Assembly: GCF_035582795.1 (NCBI RefSeq)
Contig: NC_134368.1
Span: forward strand, 10,004,501-10,068,500
Direction of reading: 5' to 3'
Source of the DNA: Mycteria americana
Lineage: Eukaryota; Chordata; Aves; Ciconiiformes; Ciconiidae
Length of the DNA: 64,000 nt
This document shows, piece by piece, positions 1 to 40,154 of this stretch. Under the pieces are notes generated by a model that saw only the letters and a list, made by a program, of their open reading frames with translations, was not told the DNA's origin and did not search any database. The first letter of the stretch is position 1; each line of letters starts with the position of its first letter. The translations under genes and the position numbers were made by a program.

Positions 1-92
1 TCTAGAGTAGGCTGCAGAGATCCCCAGGTTTTCTGCGTAACAGGTTGCTAATTCCCATCTTAATTTAGTAAGACTCTTAAGACTTTTTTAAT

Positions 93-110
93 TTGTTGTT
101 GTTGTTGTTG
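93..110. repeat. (TTG)6 microsatellite
   Basis: Six perfect TTG units follow a T-rich stretch. Confidence 0.9.
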
Positions 111-1364
111 CTCATCTCCCAGCTGTCCTTCAGCTCCTTGCAGAAGCTCTCCTTAGGATGGAGTCTGAAGTTCTCGCTTAACCAAGGATCTGAAAGCGCA
201 GTTAGAAACTACGAGGAAGAAACTTGGATGGCTCTCGGGCTGGAGCTAAGACAAAAGGAGGAGGAAGGAGAATCCGCAGCCGCTCCCAACACGCATGGGA
301 GACCTGACATCTTGAACCACTGGCTGCAGCATTCACTGAGACATAAATCAGGCCATTCATGAAGGGGTCTGCTCTGCCAATATACATGAAGGGAAATACT
401 AGACGGAAAGAGGCAAATCTGAATTAGATCCATCTCTTGCATAGCAGAAATCCTTTACGCCAGTTAGATGAGAGAAACTGATGTTTGAAAACCACAGAAG
501 GTTTGGCAAGGGTAAAATTTTACATGCTAATGAGCCCCCAAAGAATTTTGACCTGTGAAGGATATTTAACTACTGAGAAAGATTTATATCCAGTAATACA
601 CAAAAATGGAAGTAAGCACAGAGTACGGGGAATTAGAAACACACTACAAACATCCTCCTGTTCACATCAGAGTTGAGAAATAATTCAAGAAAATACCAGA
701 AACACTTTTCAATATATAAGCAGTGAGAAAAGTAAGATTCCTTAGCCAGAGAAGCTGTTTGGTATGGTCCATCCCTGTCTGCATTCGTATTTAAAAGCTT
801 GATCACTACAGACTACTATACTAGGTCCTTGCACAGAGACACTCTGCTCTGGAGAACTTGTCATCTGCCCAGTCACTGTCAAGGAGGTTTTATGTTACAG
901 TGGCACAAGAGCCAAGCAATGCATTATTGAAAGAACAGGCATTAACTGAACACAGATTTCCAAAGCCTCCGGTCAATAAAACAACCACAAGACTATCCAT
1001 CTCTCCCCCACCGCTATGCATACGTATGCAGCCTTTAAATGACCCTTTCACCAAAGTAGTCCCCTTTCACCAAAAGTTTGCAACAAAACTCCTTCTATAT
1101 TAATATCTTTAAGACCATGATTTCATGAAGTCAGAGGTTTTTCCAACCAGCTTTCTGCACACCTGCATTACCAGCCTGATGTAAAAGAAGATTCCATGCA
1201 GTGAAGTTACAGCAATATCTCCATTATCTATTATTTCTAATTAGTGGTCAGTTACCATTCCCTCTGTGTATGTTTGCAGACAATGCACAAATTCGCATCT
1301 GTAGTAATAGGTTATCCTCATCTGTCACAAGGGAAACGTAAGAAAAAAACCCCTCTTATTCCTG

Positions 1365-1550
1365 AGTGATGAAACACTGGCACAGGTCGTGGAGAGGTCC
1401 ATCCAGAGAGGATGTGGAGAGGTGGTGGAGCCTCCATCCTTGGAGGTCCTCAAACCCCCATGGGATGCAGCCCTGGGAACCTGGCTGTGAGCAGGGGGCT
1501 GGACTACACAACCTCTGGAGGTCCCTTCCAGCCTCAGGTTTTCTGAGACT
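1365..1550 (+). mobile_element. CR1 LINE, 3' fragment
   Basis: The stretch has the typical order of a CR1 3' end: gaaacactggcacagg, then gtggagcctccatccttgga, then ctggactacacaacctctgg and aggtcccttccagcct. It is 5'-truncated and retains only 3'-terminal sequence; no coding potential is kept. Edges are approximate. Confidence 0.8.
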
Positions 1551-2252
1551 TGAATTTGGCTTGTACCTACCCCCTACGCACCAACCAGACTGGCCAGGCT
1601 CTGCTTGGTCATGGGTACCACTGTTTTGTTTCCCCCCTACATCAAGGCAAGAGTCCACAAAAAAACCCCAATTTTTTCTTTAGATTGTAACAATAACTAA
1701 GCATAATTGTTACGTGTAATAAAGGTTTAGAAAAGAGTATAATTTCTTCGATATAACCAACACATCTCAGCAAAGACAACACTGGATCCAGAAGTCAGTC
1801 TCTTTCTTGGGCATTCAGGACATGGGTAACTGTGATCAGGTGCACTTGCCAGTTTGTCCACATTTAATTTACAAACCCAAAGCCACAATTTCTCTGCTAG
1901 TCTGTTTTACTACACTGTCCTATTCACCCTAAGTAAGTCTATCATTAAAGGAAATTTTTAAAGCAAAAGCTTAAAAGGAACAAGTTCTGCCACTTTTTAA
2001 GCCATTTATTTGATATTTGGCTTTAAGTGAAAAAAGGAAAAAGCTGCAACCCAACCTAGCTTATCTATTAAGTTATTTTAAAATCATCTCAAGGCAGGAG
2101 GTTGTTTTCAGATATCTGTTGAAATACTTTGACACTAGAAAGTAGAGTCAATGTTTGCACGTTCCCAAATCCTATTTGGAAGCAGGCAGGAGACTAACTA
2201 CTTTTGTCAACGCAAGCCTGTGCAACAGGACCTCCACATCTTTTGAGTCTAG

Positions 2253-2257
2253 ATCAT
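2253..2257. repeat. target-site duplication of the solo LTR, left copy
   Basis: ATCAT directly precedes the TGT end of the LTR and is repeated exactly at 2821-2825. Confidence 0.85.
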
Positions 2258-2820
2258 TGTCGTGGTTTAGCCCCAGCCGGCAACTAAGCACCACGCAGCC
2301 GCTCGCTCACTCCCCCCTGGTGGGATGGGGGAGAGAATCGGAAGGATAAAAGTGAGGAAACTTGAGGGTTGAGATAAAAGCAGTTTAATAGGGAAAGCAA
2401 AAGCCACGCACGCAAGCGAAGCAAAGTAAGGAATTCATTCACTCCTTCCCACGGGCAGGCAGGTGTTCAGCCATCTCCAGGAAAGCAGGGCTCCATCACG
2501 TGTACGGTTACTTGGGAAGACAAACGCCATCACTCCCAGTGTCCCCTCTTCCTTCTTCTTCCCCAGCTTTATATACTGAGCATGGCGTCATATGGTGTGG
2601 AATAGCCCTTTGGGCAGTTTGGATCAACTGTCCTGGCTGTGCCCCCTCCCAGCTTCTTGTGCACCTGGCAGAGCACGGGAAGCTGAAAAGTCCTTGACCA
2701 GTGCAGCAACAACTAAAACATCTCTGTATTATCAACACTGTCTTCAGCACAAATCCAAAACATAGCCCCATACCAGCCACTATGAAGAAAATTAACTCTA
2801 TCTCAGCTGAAACCAGGACA
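2258..2820 (-). mobile_element. solo LTR of an avian endogenous retrovirus (ERVL-like)
   Basis: The element starts TGTCGTGGTTTAGCCCCAG and ends GAAACCAGGACA, giving TG...CA ends. It is flanked on both sides by the 5-bp target duplication ATCAT (2253-2257 and 2821-2825). Five-base duplications are usual for ERVL-type elements. Read on the minus strand it has a TATA box (GTATATAAAG, 2567-2576) and later an ATTAAA poly(A) signal (2384-2389), so its sense direction is minus. No internal viral genes remain: this is one LTR left after recombination between two LTRs. Confidence 0.9.
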
Positions 2821-2825
2821 ATCAT
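2821..2825. repeat. target-site duplication of the solo LTR, right copy
   Basis: ATCAT directly follows the ACA end of the LTR and matches the copy at 2253-2257. Confidence 0.85.
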
Positions 2826-3611
2826 CTATTGCTATGCACTTCTGTAAGCACTGACCACAGCTGGCCCAAGACGAGCGCAGAAGTTTCCAAAACAGCAGCA
2901 ATATGAGTTATGTTTGAGGTTACTTCCAAGGGACCAGCCATGCACAGGACACCTTGCCGGCTCGGGCTCTCTCTGCCTTCCCACCCAGGCTGCCAAGGCT
3001 CCAGGAGGAGAGGCAACAGCTTTTAATTGAAAAAGCATATTGTTAGATATACCCAAGACTTAAAAGTCTGCTGTATGCAGAGATGAACTTTGTGAAGAAT
3101 ATTAGGATTACAGAAGAATATGTGCAATTTAGCAAAAATCAGAGGTGAGGGGCATGGCCTGGCATAAAATAATCAATCTCTGGAACCATTTCAGCTGTGT
3201 TTTCTCCCCTAACTTGGACAAAGACCAAAACCAGATCCTTCCTAAGGAGACTTACTTCTGTTTGGAATAGATGCCAACCTTTCCATTAGTTCCTTATAGT
3301 AAAGAGTACACTGCTCCCCACTTTCATACCTAAAATATAATAAAGAATGGTTTAGCACAAGTCACTACACCAGGCAAGCAGTCCCACATTCGTCAAGAGA
3401 ATTTCTGCAAGAATTAACACCCCCCCAAATCCCGCACAACCCACCACCCCCCTGGTTTAAAGATTTGTCCTTCACTTGCCCTCTTCTACCCCAAACATTT
3501 CAGTTCTAATACTCAGTTCACCACTGTCCAGCTCTGTGACTGGCGTCTAATCTGAACAGCAATAAATTAACACTAAATAATCAAAAGCAACACAAAAATA
3601 ATGGAGAGATT
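2826..3611. other. intergenic between the solo LTR and the LETM1 3' end
   Basis: Unique-looking sequence with a C-rich patch near 3420-3455. No exon or repeat was recognised. Confidence 0.5.
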
Positions 3612-3629
3612 CGGTTTCAAAATGATACA

Positions 3630-3635
3630 TTTATT
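3630..3635 (-). terminator. candidate distal LETM1 poly(A) signal
   Basis: The minus strand reads AATAAA. About 30-50 bases further along the minus strand lies a GT-rich tract (tttttgtgttgctttt, within 3570-3597), a plausible downstream element. Confidence 0.45.
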
Positions 3636-6600
3636 ATAACTAAACAAAGGACACAAGCTCCAATTAACTTAAAAATTTTATACTGCATTATGGCAAACAC
3701 AGGACCAGTATGCTCAGAGCACAGACAAATGATTTTCAACTTAAATTTCTAACACGGGCTGAAATTCTTCAACTGAGAAGCAAAACGTGGAATACATACA
3801 AAGAACAGAATATGGGATTATTCTTTTAATTAAATATACCAAATAGATATAAACAATTTAAAAGTATTTAAATACATGCTGAAGTAGCTAAAGTTTAAAT
3901 GATTAGCAAGGTATGTAGATACAAAGTTACAAGAAGTATTCTGGAGTTGTATAAAAGATGTAACTTTTTCCCCCGGACAAATCCTATGTAAGTGTAAGGT
4001 ACTATCCTGTCAAGAGAATATTCTCTACCTTGCATGCAGTCCTGCTGACAAACTACCTATTAAATTAGTGGTCTGGTACTTAACTTGCAGGCAGATTTAC
4101 TCTCACAGCATGCAGTCAGTGATGAAAAACCTCAATAAAAGCATCTTTTGAGCTAACATGAAATGGAAACAAATTTTTCAATAAAATAGGTCCTATAACC
4201 TGCTTGTTTTGAAGGGGAAAAAGAAATTACATCCTACTTTACTTCTCGTCCCTGTTGCTAAATTGATTTTTTCAAAAGCTTTTTATGTTTTACATTTTTT
4301 CCCCTGAATAGTTTATAATTAAAATCTGATCTTATTTGCATTTGAAACAACCCCCAACAATGGTCTTACCGATTACCTAACTCTGAGCTTAGAGGCTTTG
4401 CCTGTGTAAGTCACAAGGTCACCAAAATCTCACACATCCTTTAATTATTTAAACAAATATTTACATCTCCTGATTAAATATTCATTCAGGAATAGATTCT
4501 GACCAGTTACTGTACACTCGGAAGTCATCATTTCTCTGAAAGTACTGCAGCTCCTGGTTTTTTTGGTCAACACAAAAGACAACAAAGCACGTTATCTGAA
4601 GCTAGTCCTCAAGCCACCGATTTGCTGGGGTTGTCTGTATCGCCTGGACAGAGCTGCTTGGGAAGGTTCAAAACCGGGTAAATGGGAATCACCGAGGGCT
4701 TCCTAATCTTTTTAAGCTTGCAGAACATGTGTTGTTCAAGCCCAGCTGTCATGGGTTTGCCTACTTTCAACATCAGAAGGAAAATATTCCCCATGAAAAT
4801 ACTTTGCTATGGTTGATGAGTATGTCCTTTAAACACTTTAGGTAACGGGAAAACTGACATTTGTGATTGACATTTAAATGTATTTTATGTAACCTGTTAA
4901 AATTTCACAATATGCCAAATTTCAAACAAGTCCAAAAACTAAAAGTGTTCAATAAATGTATCACAATTATTTTAATCAGGACATTCTTCATTAAAAAAAT
5001 CAGCTATTTTTGGCTCCCTTCTTATTTAATCCACAGAAAATTTAAGTGAACAGTAAACACAGAAAAAGAACAGCAAGAAAGTGTCTTAAACTCCCAAATA
5101 CTACAATCAGATAATTTACTGTAAGGACAGTTAAAGCTCTGTAAAACTTTAATCAGTAAGTCTTTGAAAACAGCTTTTTCTGCTACTTCCCTGTTTTAAA
5201 CTTGCATGCATTCAAGTGCATACGATTCTTAGGTTTTTGATATTCCATGAAAGGTAGCAGACAATTCTAGAGTATCTTTATCATGTTTCAGGAATGTCAA
5301 GTAAGATCATTATACATTGTTTTCAAATTGAAGATATGCAACTGCAAAATTTAGCGTACTTCAAAGCCCATTAATTCTAATTGTAAATGATATAATGTAA
5401 AATTAGTTTTTAAATTGTATTTTTGTGAAATTACGTTTACTCTTGCATTTTCATCTAAGCTAAGTTTTGGCCTAAAAAAGCACCTAGTGAAGTCCTATCT
5501 TCAAAATCTGCAAACCAACTTTCATGCTGAAATCTCCAAGTTAATCTCGATTTATGAGGAAGAGAACAGCCCCCTTGTTTAGGGGTACATTAACTACAAA
5601 GATTGTACTGATTCGAAATTTCAGCTTTGTCACAGCAATTTTACACTTCAGATACAATTACAGTAATTCTCAGGTTCTTACTGTAAGCAGCTTTCTTTGC
5701 AAACTGTACAGAATGTGAACTCAATACTTGAACACTGACCCTCCTTCTAGAATTAATTGTACTGTACATCTTACTGTACATCTTGCTCTGGAAACAACTA
5801 AATACAATGGTCCATCATGCAAGCCATGAGACTGTCAACACTTTTTTTGTTCCACTAACTTCAAATAAGTTTTTACAAATAATTTAGCCAATCTAGATAA
5901 ATACTGAACATGGAATTATGCTGAAATACGCTTGGGAGTCAACATTTTCTATGAAAATATGCAACTATGACTAAAAGCATTAAGTACTAACTGCCCACCT
6001 CAACATCATTGTGTACAGTGCCATTGTAAGATGTGCTCTCTATAGCGTACATAAAATCAAGACCGTTCATATATTTTATAATACTGGGTGCAAAATAAAA
6101 ACAAAACTAAATAACAAACCACAACCCTGCTGGTTCAAGTCACACTCTGTATTTCAGAACAGATTTTAAGAAGGAGTGGAAAATTTAGGCTACCAGGAAT
6201 TATGGAACATCCCCGAGTTGGTATTTTACTTTTTAAACTTAAAAGTTTACTACTAAGGACAAACATTAACGAATAAACCTTGACCTACTGTCAGTATTTA
6301 ATCACACAGTTAAAGACAGGAACTATAAGCAATTAATTAGAAAGCCCATGATGTATTCAAAGCACTGGCAATACCAGGTATGACTTGTTGACTGCACAGT
6401 AAGCAAGGCCATGAGATGAAAGTATTTATGTACTTTGACTATACCTGGTTAGTGATTTTATACCTGAGATGAAAATTGAGAGGTAAGAGAACTAGTTATG
6501 GTGTAAATAGTTATGAGATGAAAAAACAAGCATGCGAAGATAACTGCATTTTAAAAAAAAATATATGCAAAAAGATCACAACTGACATTTTCCCCTTATG

Positions 6601-7311
6601 ATTATTTTCATTTTGCTATTTAGACAAACACTTTAACTCACTTTACTGTGTGACAGATTGTGTTCTGGAACTATTTTAAAGGCTCCTGTGATTCCAATGC
6701 TTTAGTAATTCATGGAATTTTGAGTAGAAGCAACATCCTCTACTCCCTAGACTTCAGAAATTTAAGGCACCCATAAGAAGCAAACTTCATGGGAAGTTTC
6801 CATTCTAGGGAAAAATAAATCTGATTTTCCCTTCAACAGAAAAAAATAATAATCATGAATTCATAGAAGTGATTATAATGCCACATTCTCTGTCAGTGAG
6901 GCAACAGCTTAGTGATATTTAGCTTAAATAAAACTCAATCTAAAGAGCTACTACTGAAGCCATAGAATCTTCACTAACAGGTTACAAAATACATAATACT
7001 GTGACAGAAGGGAAAGTTTGTATTAAATTCTGAAAAAGCTAAAAGGTAGAAGCAGCACAAGGTTGGGCCCCATGTAATGATGAAAGAAAATACATGAGAA
7101 ACATTTTTCCATGATAGATACACTTAATTTATGCAGCAAACTTGCAAGTTTAATGGATCACTGTACCACAACAATGAGTGCAAATACATGATTTTGTGGG
7201 CAGGAGCACTGCTAAAGAAGCATATTTTGTTTTCGTCTGTATGGAATGACAGTAAATCACTTCTTTGATGAACGGAAATTTCATTCCATATGTCAGAAAA
7301 CAGATCTATGA

Positions 7312-7317
7312 TTTATT
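7312..7317 (-). terminator. candidate proximal LETM1 poly(A) signal
   Basis: A minus-strand AATAAA sits about 120 bases after the stop codon. Use of this site would give a very short 3' UTR. There is no strong GT-rich element behind it, so it is weaker than the distal candidate. Confidence 0.3.
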
Positions 7318-7434
7318 ACTAGAATCAGCTCAAAACACTTCCCATAATCACAAAGCTCAAGTAATATGTAGCCATTAGACACAAAGATATACAAGGTTTT
7401 GGTTACAATTGGGATTAGCTTCAGAATCTGAAGC

Positions 7435-37302
<29,868 letters not shown>

Positions 37303-37433
37303 CTTGGCGCTCGCGCGCGGCTGGGCGGCGGGCTAGCGGCGGCGGCGGGCTGCCGGCCTGCTCGTGTCCCGCCGCCCCGGCCCCGCGCTGCGATCCCACA
37401 CGCCCAGCAGCGCCGAGCCGCGACCGCCGGCTG

Positions 37434-37441
37434 ATTTGCAT
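37434..37441 (-). promoter_or_regulatory. octamer motif
   Basis: An exact POU-factor octamer, ATGCAAAT on the minus strand, about 130 bp upstream of the LETM1 ATG. Confidence 0.5.
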
Positions 37442-37462
37442 AGCACCGCCCCGCGGAGCTGG

Positions 37463-37483
37463 GCACGCCGGGAAGCGTAGTCC
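37463..37483 (-). promoter_or_regulatory. ZNF143/THAP11-type (SBS) element 1
   Basis: The minus strand reads GGACTACGC, then TTCCCGGCGTGC. It follows the known ACTACA-nn-TCCCAGCATGC pattern with a few changes. It lies on the same strand and in the same direction as LETM1 transcription. Confidence 0.55.
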
Positions 37484-37525
37484 TCGGGGGCGCACGGTAA
37501 GCCGCCTGCGGGCGCGGGGCGCGCA

Positions 37526-37546
37526 GCATGCCGGGATCTGTAGTCC
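37526..37546 (-). promoter_or_regulatory. ZNF143/THAP11-type (SBS) element 2
   Basis: The minus strand reads GGACTACAG, then ATCCCGGCATGC, the best match of the three to ACTACA-nn-TCCCAGCATGC. It starts exactly 63 bp after element 1. Confidence 0.65.
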
Positions 37547-37566
37547 TAGGTGGTGTAGCACGGTGT

Positions 37567-37592
37567 ACTAACGGACTACTAACGTACTAACG
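37567..37592 (+). repeat. three ACTAACG heptamers between SBS elements 2 and 3
   Basis: ACTAACG occurs at 37567-37573, 37578-37584 and 37586-37592. The first is followed by G, giving a MYB-like TAACGG. Confidence 0.6.
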
Positions 37593-37651
37593 CACGGCGA
37601 CTACGCGGAGCCCGGAGGAGGGACTCGGGGGGCGGGGCGGCAAGGCGCGGT

Positions 37652-37672
37652 GCACGCTGGGAGATGTAGTCC
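37652..37672 (-). promoter_or_regulatory. ZNF143/THAP11-type (SBS) element 3
   Basis: The minus strand reads GGACTACAT, then CTCCCAGCGTGC, with the intact ACTACA and TCCCAGC halves. It starts exactly 126 bp after element 2. Confidence 0.65.
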
Positions 37673-38541
37673 TCCCTCAGGCACGCCGGCCGCGTATTCT
37701 TTTCTCTTCTCCGGCAGCCGGTGGAGGGTAGCGGGTGGGCAGGTTTCCAGGGACCTCGGCTGTGGAGGGCTGCGTGAGCCGCCCCGGAGGCAGCGCGGGG
37801 CTTGTTTACCCGAGGGGACCGTGGAAACGGCGTGCGGCGGGGCCGTGGCTCGCAGCCCGCTGATCCCCCGCCGTGCCGGGAAGGTCACGTAGGCCGTGTG
37901 TGCTGAGGGATCGCTGCCGAAGGGGAGGGCGCTGGTACCTCACGAAGCCGTCCTGAGCTGTTCAGGCCAGCGTGGCCAACGAGCACGCAACTACGGTTAT
38001 ACGGCCATAAGTACAGTACACCAGTACCAGACTGCGTGTGCAACGGCGTTCCCTCACGTTTGGGGCCAAAGTCTGGCATTTATGCTGGTGTTAAGTAGTG
38101 CTTAGTAGCCGTTGTTTCACTGCATTTAGCTGTATTGCTTGTGGATCTCAAGATGTGACAGAAAAAATAACCTTTCTTGTGGAGTTAAGGTATTTTTGAT
38201 ACAAAATAGTACATAAATTAGTCAATTGACCAATGTGCTTTGCTAGTGCTGGTTAATAGTTTGGCTACAGGTAGCACATTATTCTTCAAATAGCAGTCTA
38301 CTCCTGACCAGCATTAGGCTCTTTTAACAAATATTTCACTACTCAGTTAATACAGTATTAAACAGTACCGTTAATTTTGCTTAGTTTTTAATTTTATAGG
38401 CAGATGCAGGGAATAACCAGAATCAAACAGCAGAAATTATAATTTAATCTGAGAATAGTGAAATGTTAAAAACTATGTATATGAGGTTTGGGTGTTAATG
38501 CCTTCCTTGTTCTAAAAAATGGGGGAAAAGCTGCTGGAACT

Positions 38542-38610
38542 GTTTTTCAACAAGATGGCTGACACCCCCTGTCAACAAGATGGCTGCCTCAAGGACAGGG
38601 CTCAAAAGTG
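38542..38610 (+). repeat. inverted-pair arm, left (CAACAAGATGGCTG motif twice)
   Basis: Two direct copies of CAACAAGATGGCTG(A/C)C lie 25 bp apart (38548-38563 and 38573-38588). Bases 38544-38564 match the reverse complement of 40133-40153 perfectly, and the flanking 45 bp match more loosely. The AAGATGGCTG core resembles a YY1 site. Confidence 0.7.
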
Positions 38611-39286
38611 ACAAGGATACTGTGGTTTCATACTTCCTATATTTCACAGGTTCTTATAATACCAAGAATTTGTTCACCTATACACCCACCTAAGCCCCAA
38701 AGAAAATAGGTGCTATTTAACTTTAGATGTAAAGGGTAGCAGAAGCTTCAGGTTTGACCCAAAACATGACTGACACAGCGTCTCATAGCAGGAAAAAGAA
38801 AATGTAGCTGCAGTCATCCTTTCATGCTTGAAACTTGGCAAATGCAGGAAATTAATTAGTAATATTTTAAAGTTTTTTTATGTATTTAAAGAAAATCCTC
38901 AGGGTTTCTCCTAAGTATGAAAAATTTAGATTAAATTTATACTATTTGTATTTTTAATTCAAAAGAATATGTTAAGATGGAATATTCATTTGACCAAATT
39001 TAAAAAAAAAATCAAGACACCTTTTTCTCACATCTTTTGACTGTGTTGGCTACAGAAACACTAGTGTTGTTTAAATGTAGTGACTGTTAAAAAAGGAATT
39101 GGTATTATTATTTATGTACTTATTATTAGAGCTACTTTTAAAGTGTTAGCCTCCCAAATGTATTGCAAGATTTTTAGGCAGCTGTGTTTGCTCTACAAGT
39201 ATTTAAATATGTAATACATTTAAATGGTTAAAATGGTTTAAAATGTGCAACTTAACAATAGTGCTTTATGTTAATATGATAATCTT

Positions 39287-39313
39287 AAAAAAAAACAAAC
39301 AACAACAACAAAA
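39287..39313 (+). repeat. A-rich / (AAC)n simple repeat
   Basis: An A9 run is followed by caaacaacaacaacaaaa. It could be the decayed tail of a retroposon, but no body was recognised. Confidence 0.7.
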
Positions 39314-40084
39314 TCTTCCCAATCTACACATTTCTCTCACTAGACTGGGTTTGTAGCCTTCTCCTGTTATTCTTTTTTCTTTCTGCTTGGCTGATAACAA
39401 AACCAAACGAAATGGGGCAACTAATGGCAGTTCCTCTAACAAAGCTGCTTAATTATGTAGAAACATTATATGAAGCCTATACAAGAGGAATAATATGCTC
39501 TGAAGTCATTAAACTATTGACAAGAGGTTTCAGACAGCAAACAGATGATTACAGAGGTCTCAATACGTTTATGCAGACAAGTAACCAGTCTTTCAATAGT
39601 TTCATTAAATTCATTAGTATTCAGGGTGGCAGACAATGTAGATGCGTGAGCCTTTTCAGAGCTGAATCCGTTATGTTTTTGTACAGTCTTTTGTTCCAGA
39701 TTTGTTTATACCTGGAAGTTACATGGTTTTCTACCGTATATGAAAAGGCATGATAATACACTGTGAAAATTTCCTAAACAGATATAGTTTCAAAATACTA
39801 ATTGGTTTTGTGCATTTACCAAGCATTGTGAAATAACGCTTAAGAAAAGACGAAGTATTAATAATTTTCAAGTAGTTGTACAAATTGCTCCCAGATGAAA
39901 AGGCCTAGTGACTGTACGTGATAGATCGGCCTTCCATGCAGGTCAATTTTTGCTTTAAAGAAAAACATCTTTCAGTCCCTTCAGACCAACAGTCTACAGG
40001 TTCACAAAGAAAACACTCATCCCCAGAATAAACACAATACACATAGTTACTAGGGGTTTATTTTTAAAAACCTTAAGCTGCTAC

Positions 40085-40154
40085 GGCCATTTTAGACCTG
40101 ATTCTTAAGGCAGCCATGTTGGTTGGAAAAGTTGTCAGCCATCTTGTTGAAAAT
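40085..40154 (-). repeat. inverted-pair arm, right
   Basis: The reverse complement repeats the arm at 38542-38610: 21 perfect bases, then about 60% identity over the next 48. It also carries a second CATGGCTGCC block and a GGCCATTTT block, both YY1-like. Confidence 0.7.

Larger units (their letters stand above)
1..2252. other. intergenic, FGFR3-LETM1 side
   Basis: No exon was recognised on either strand. It holds a (TTG)6 microsatellite at 93-110 and a CR1 fragment near 1365-1550. A plus-strand AATAAA at 1718-1723 could belong to a gene arriving from the left, but nothing else supports that. Confidence 0.6.
3612..7434 (-). other. LETM1: probable LETM1 3' UTR (about 3.8 kb)
   Basis: No coding potential follows the stop, and the sequence is AT-rich and free of recognisable transposons, as expected of a long 3' UTR. 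The left limit is inferred from a minus-strand AATAAA at 3630-3635 followed by a GT-rich stretch. A Pumilio-type TGTAAATA lies on the minus strand at 4458-4465. A 12-nt direct repeat (ACTGTACATCTT on the plus strand) occurs at 5761-5784. The true end cannot be fixed from sequence alone. Confidence 0.45.
37931..40084. other. intergenic, upstream of LETM1
   Basis: AT-rich DNA, unique apart from the inverted-pair arm at 38542-38610 and an A-rich/(AAC)n stretch at 39287-39313. A 113-codon plus-strand open frame at 39412-39753 has no recognisable features. Confidence 0.6.

Noticed and set aside
1-3600. Search for FGFR3 3' exons or UTR
   Set aside because: Synteny predicts FGFR3 to the left, but no kinase-like sequence was seen. 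The plus-strand AATAAA at 1718 is not enough.
39412-39753. A 113-codon plus-strand frame starting MGQ
   Set aside because: No family recognised, and a few frames of this length are expected by chance. The MGQ start alone is no evidence of a gag-like gene.
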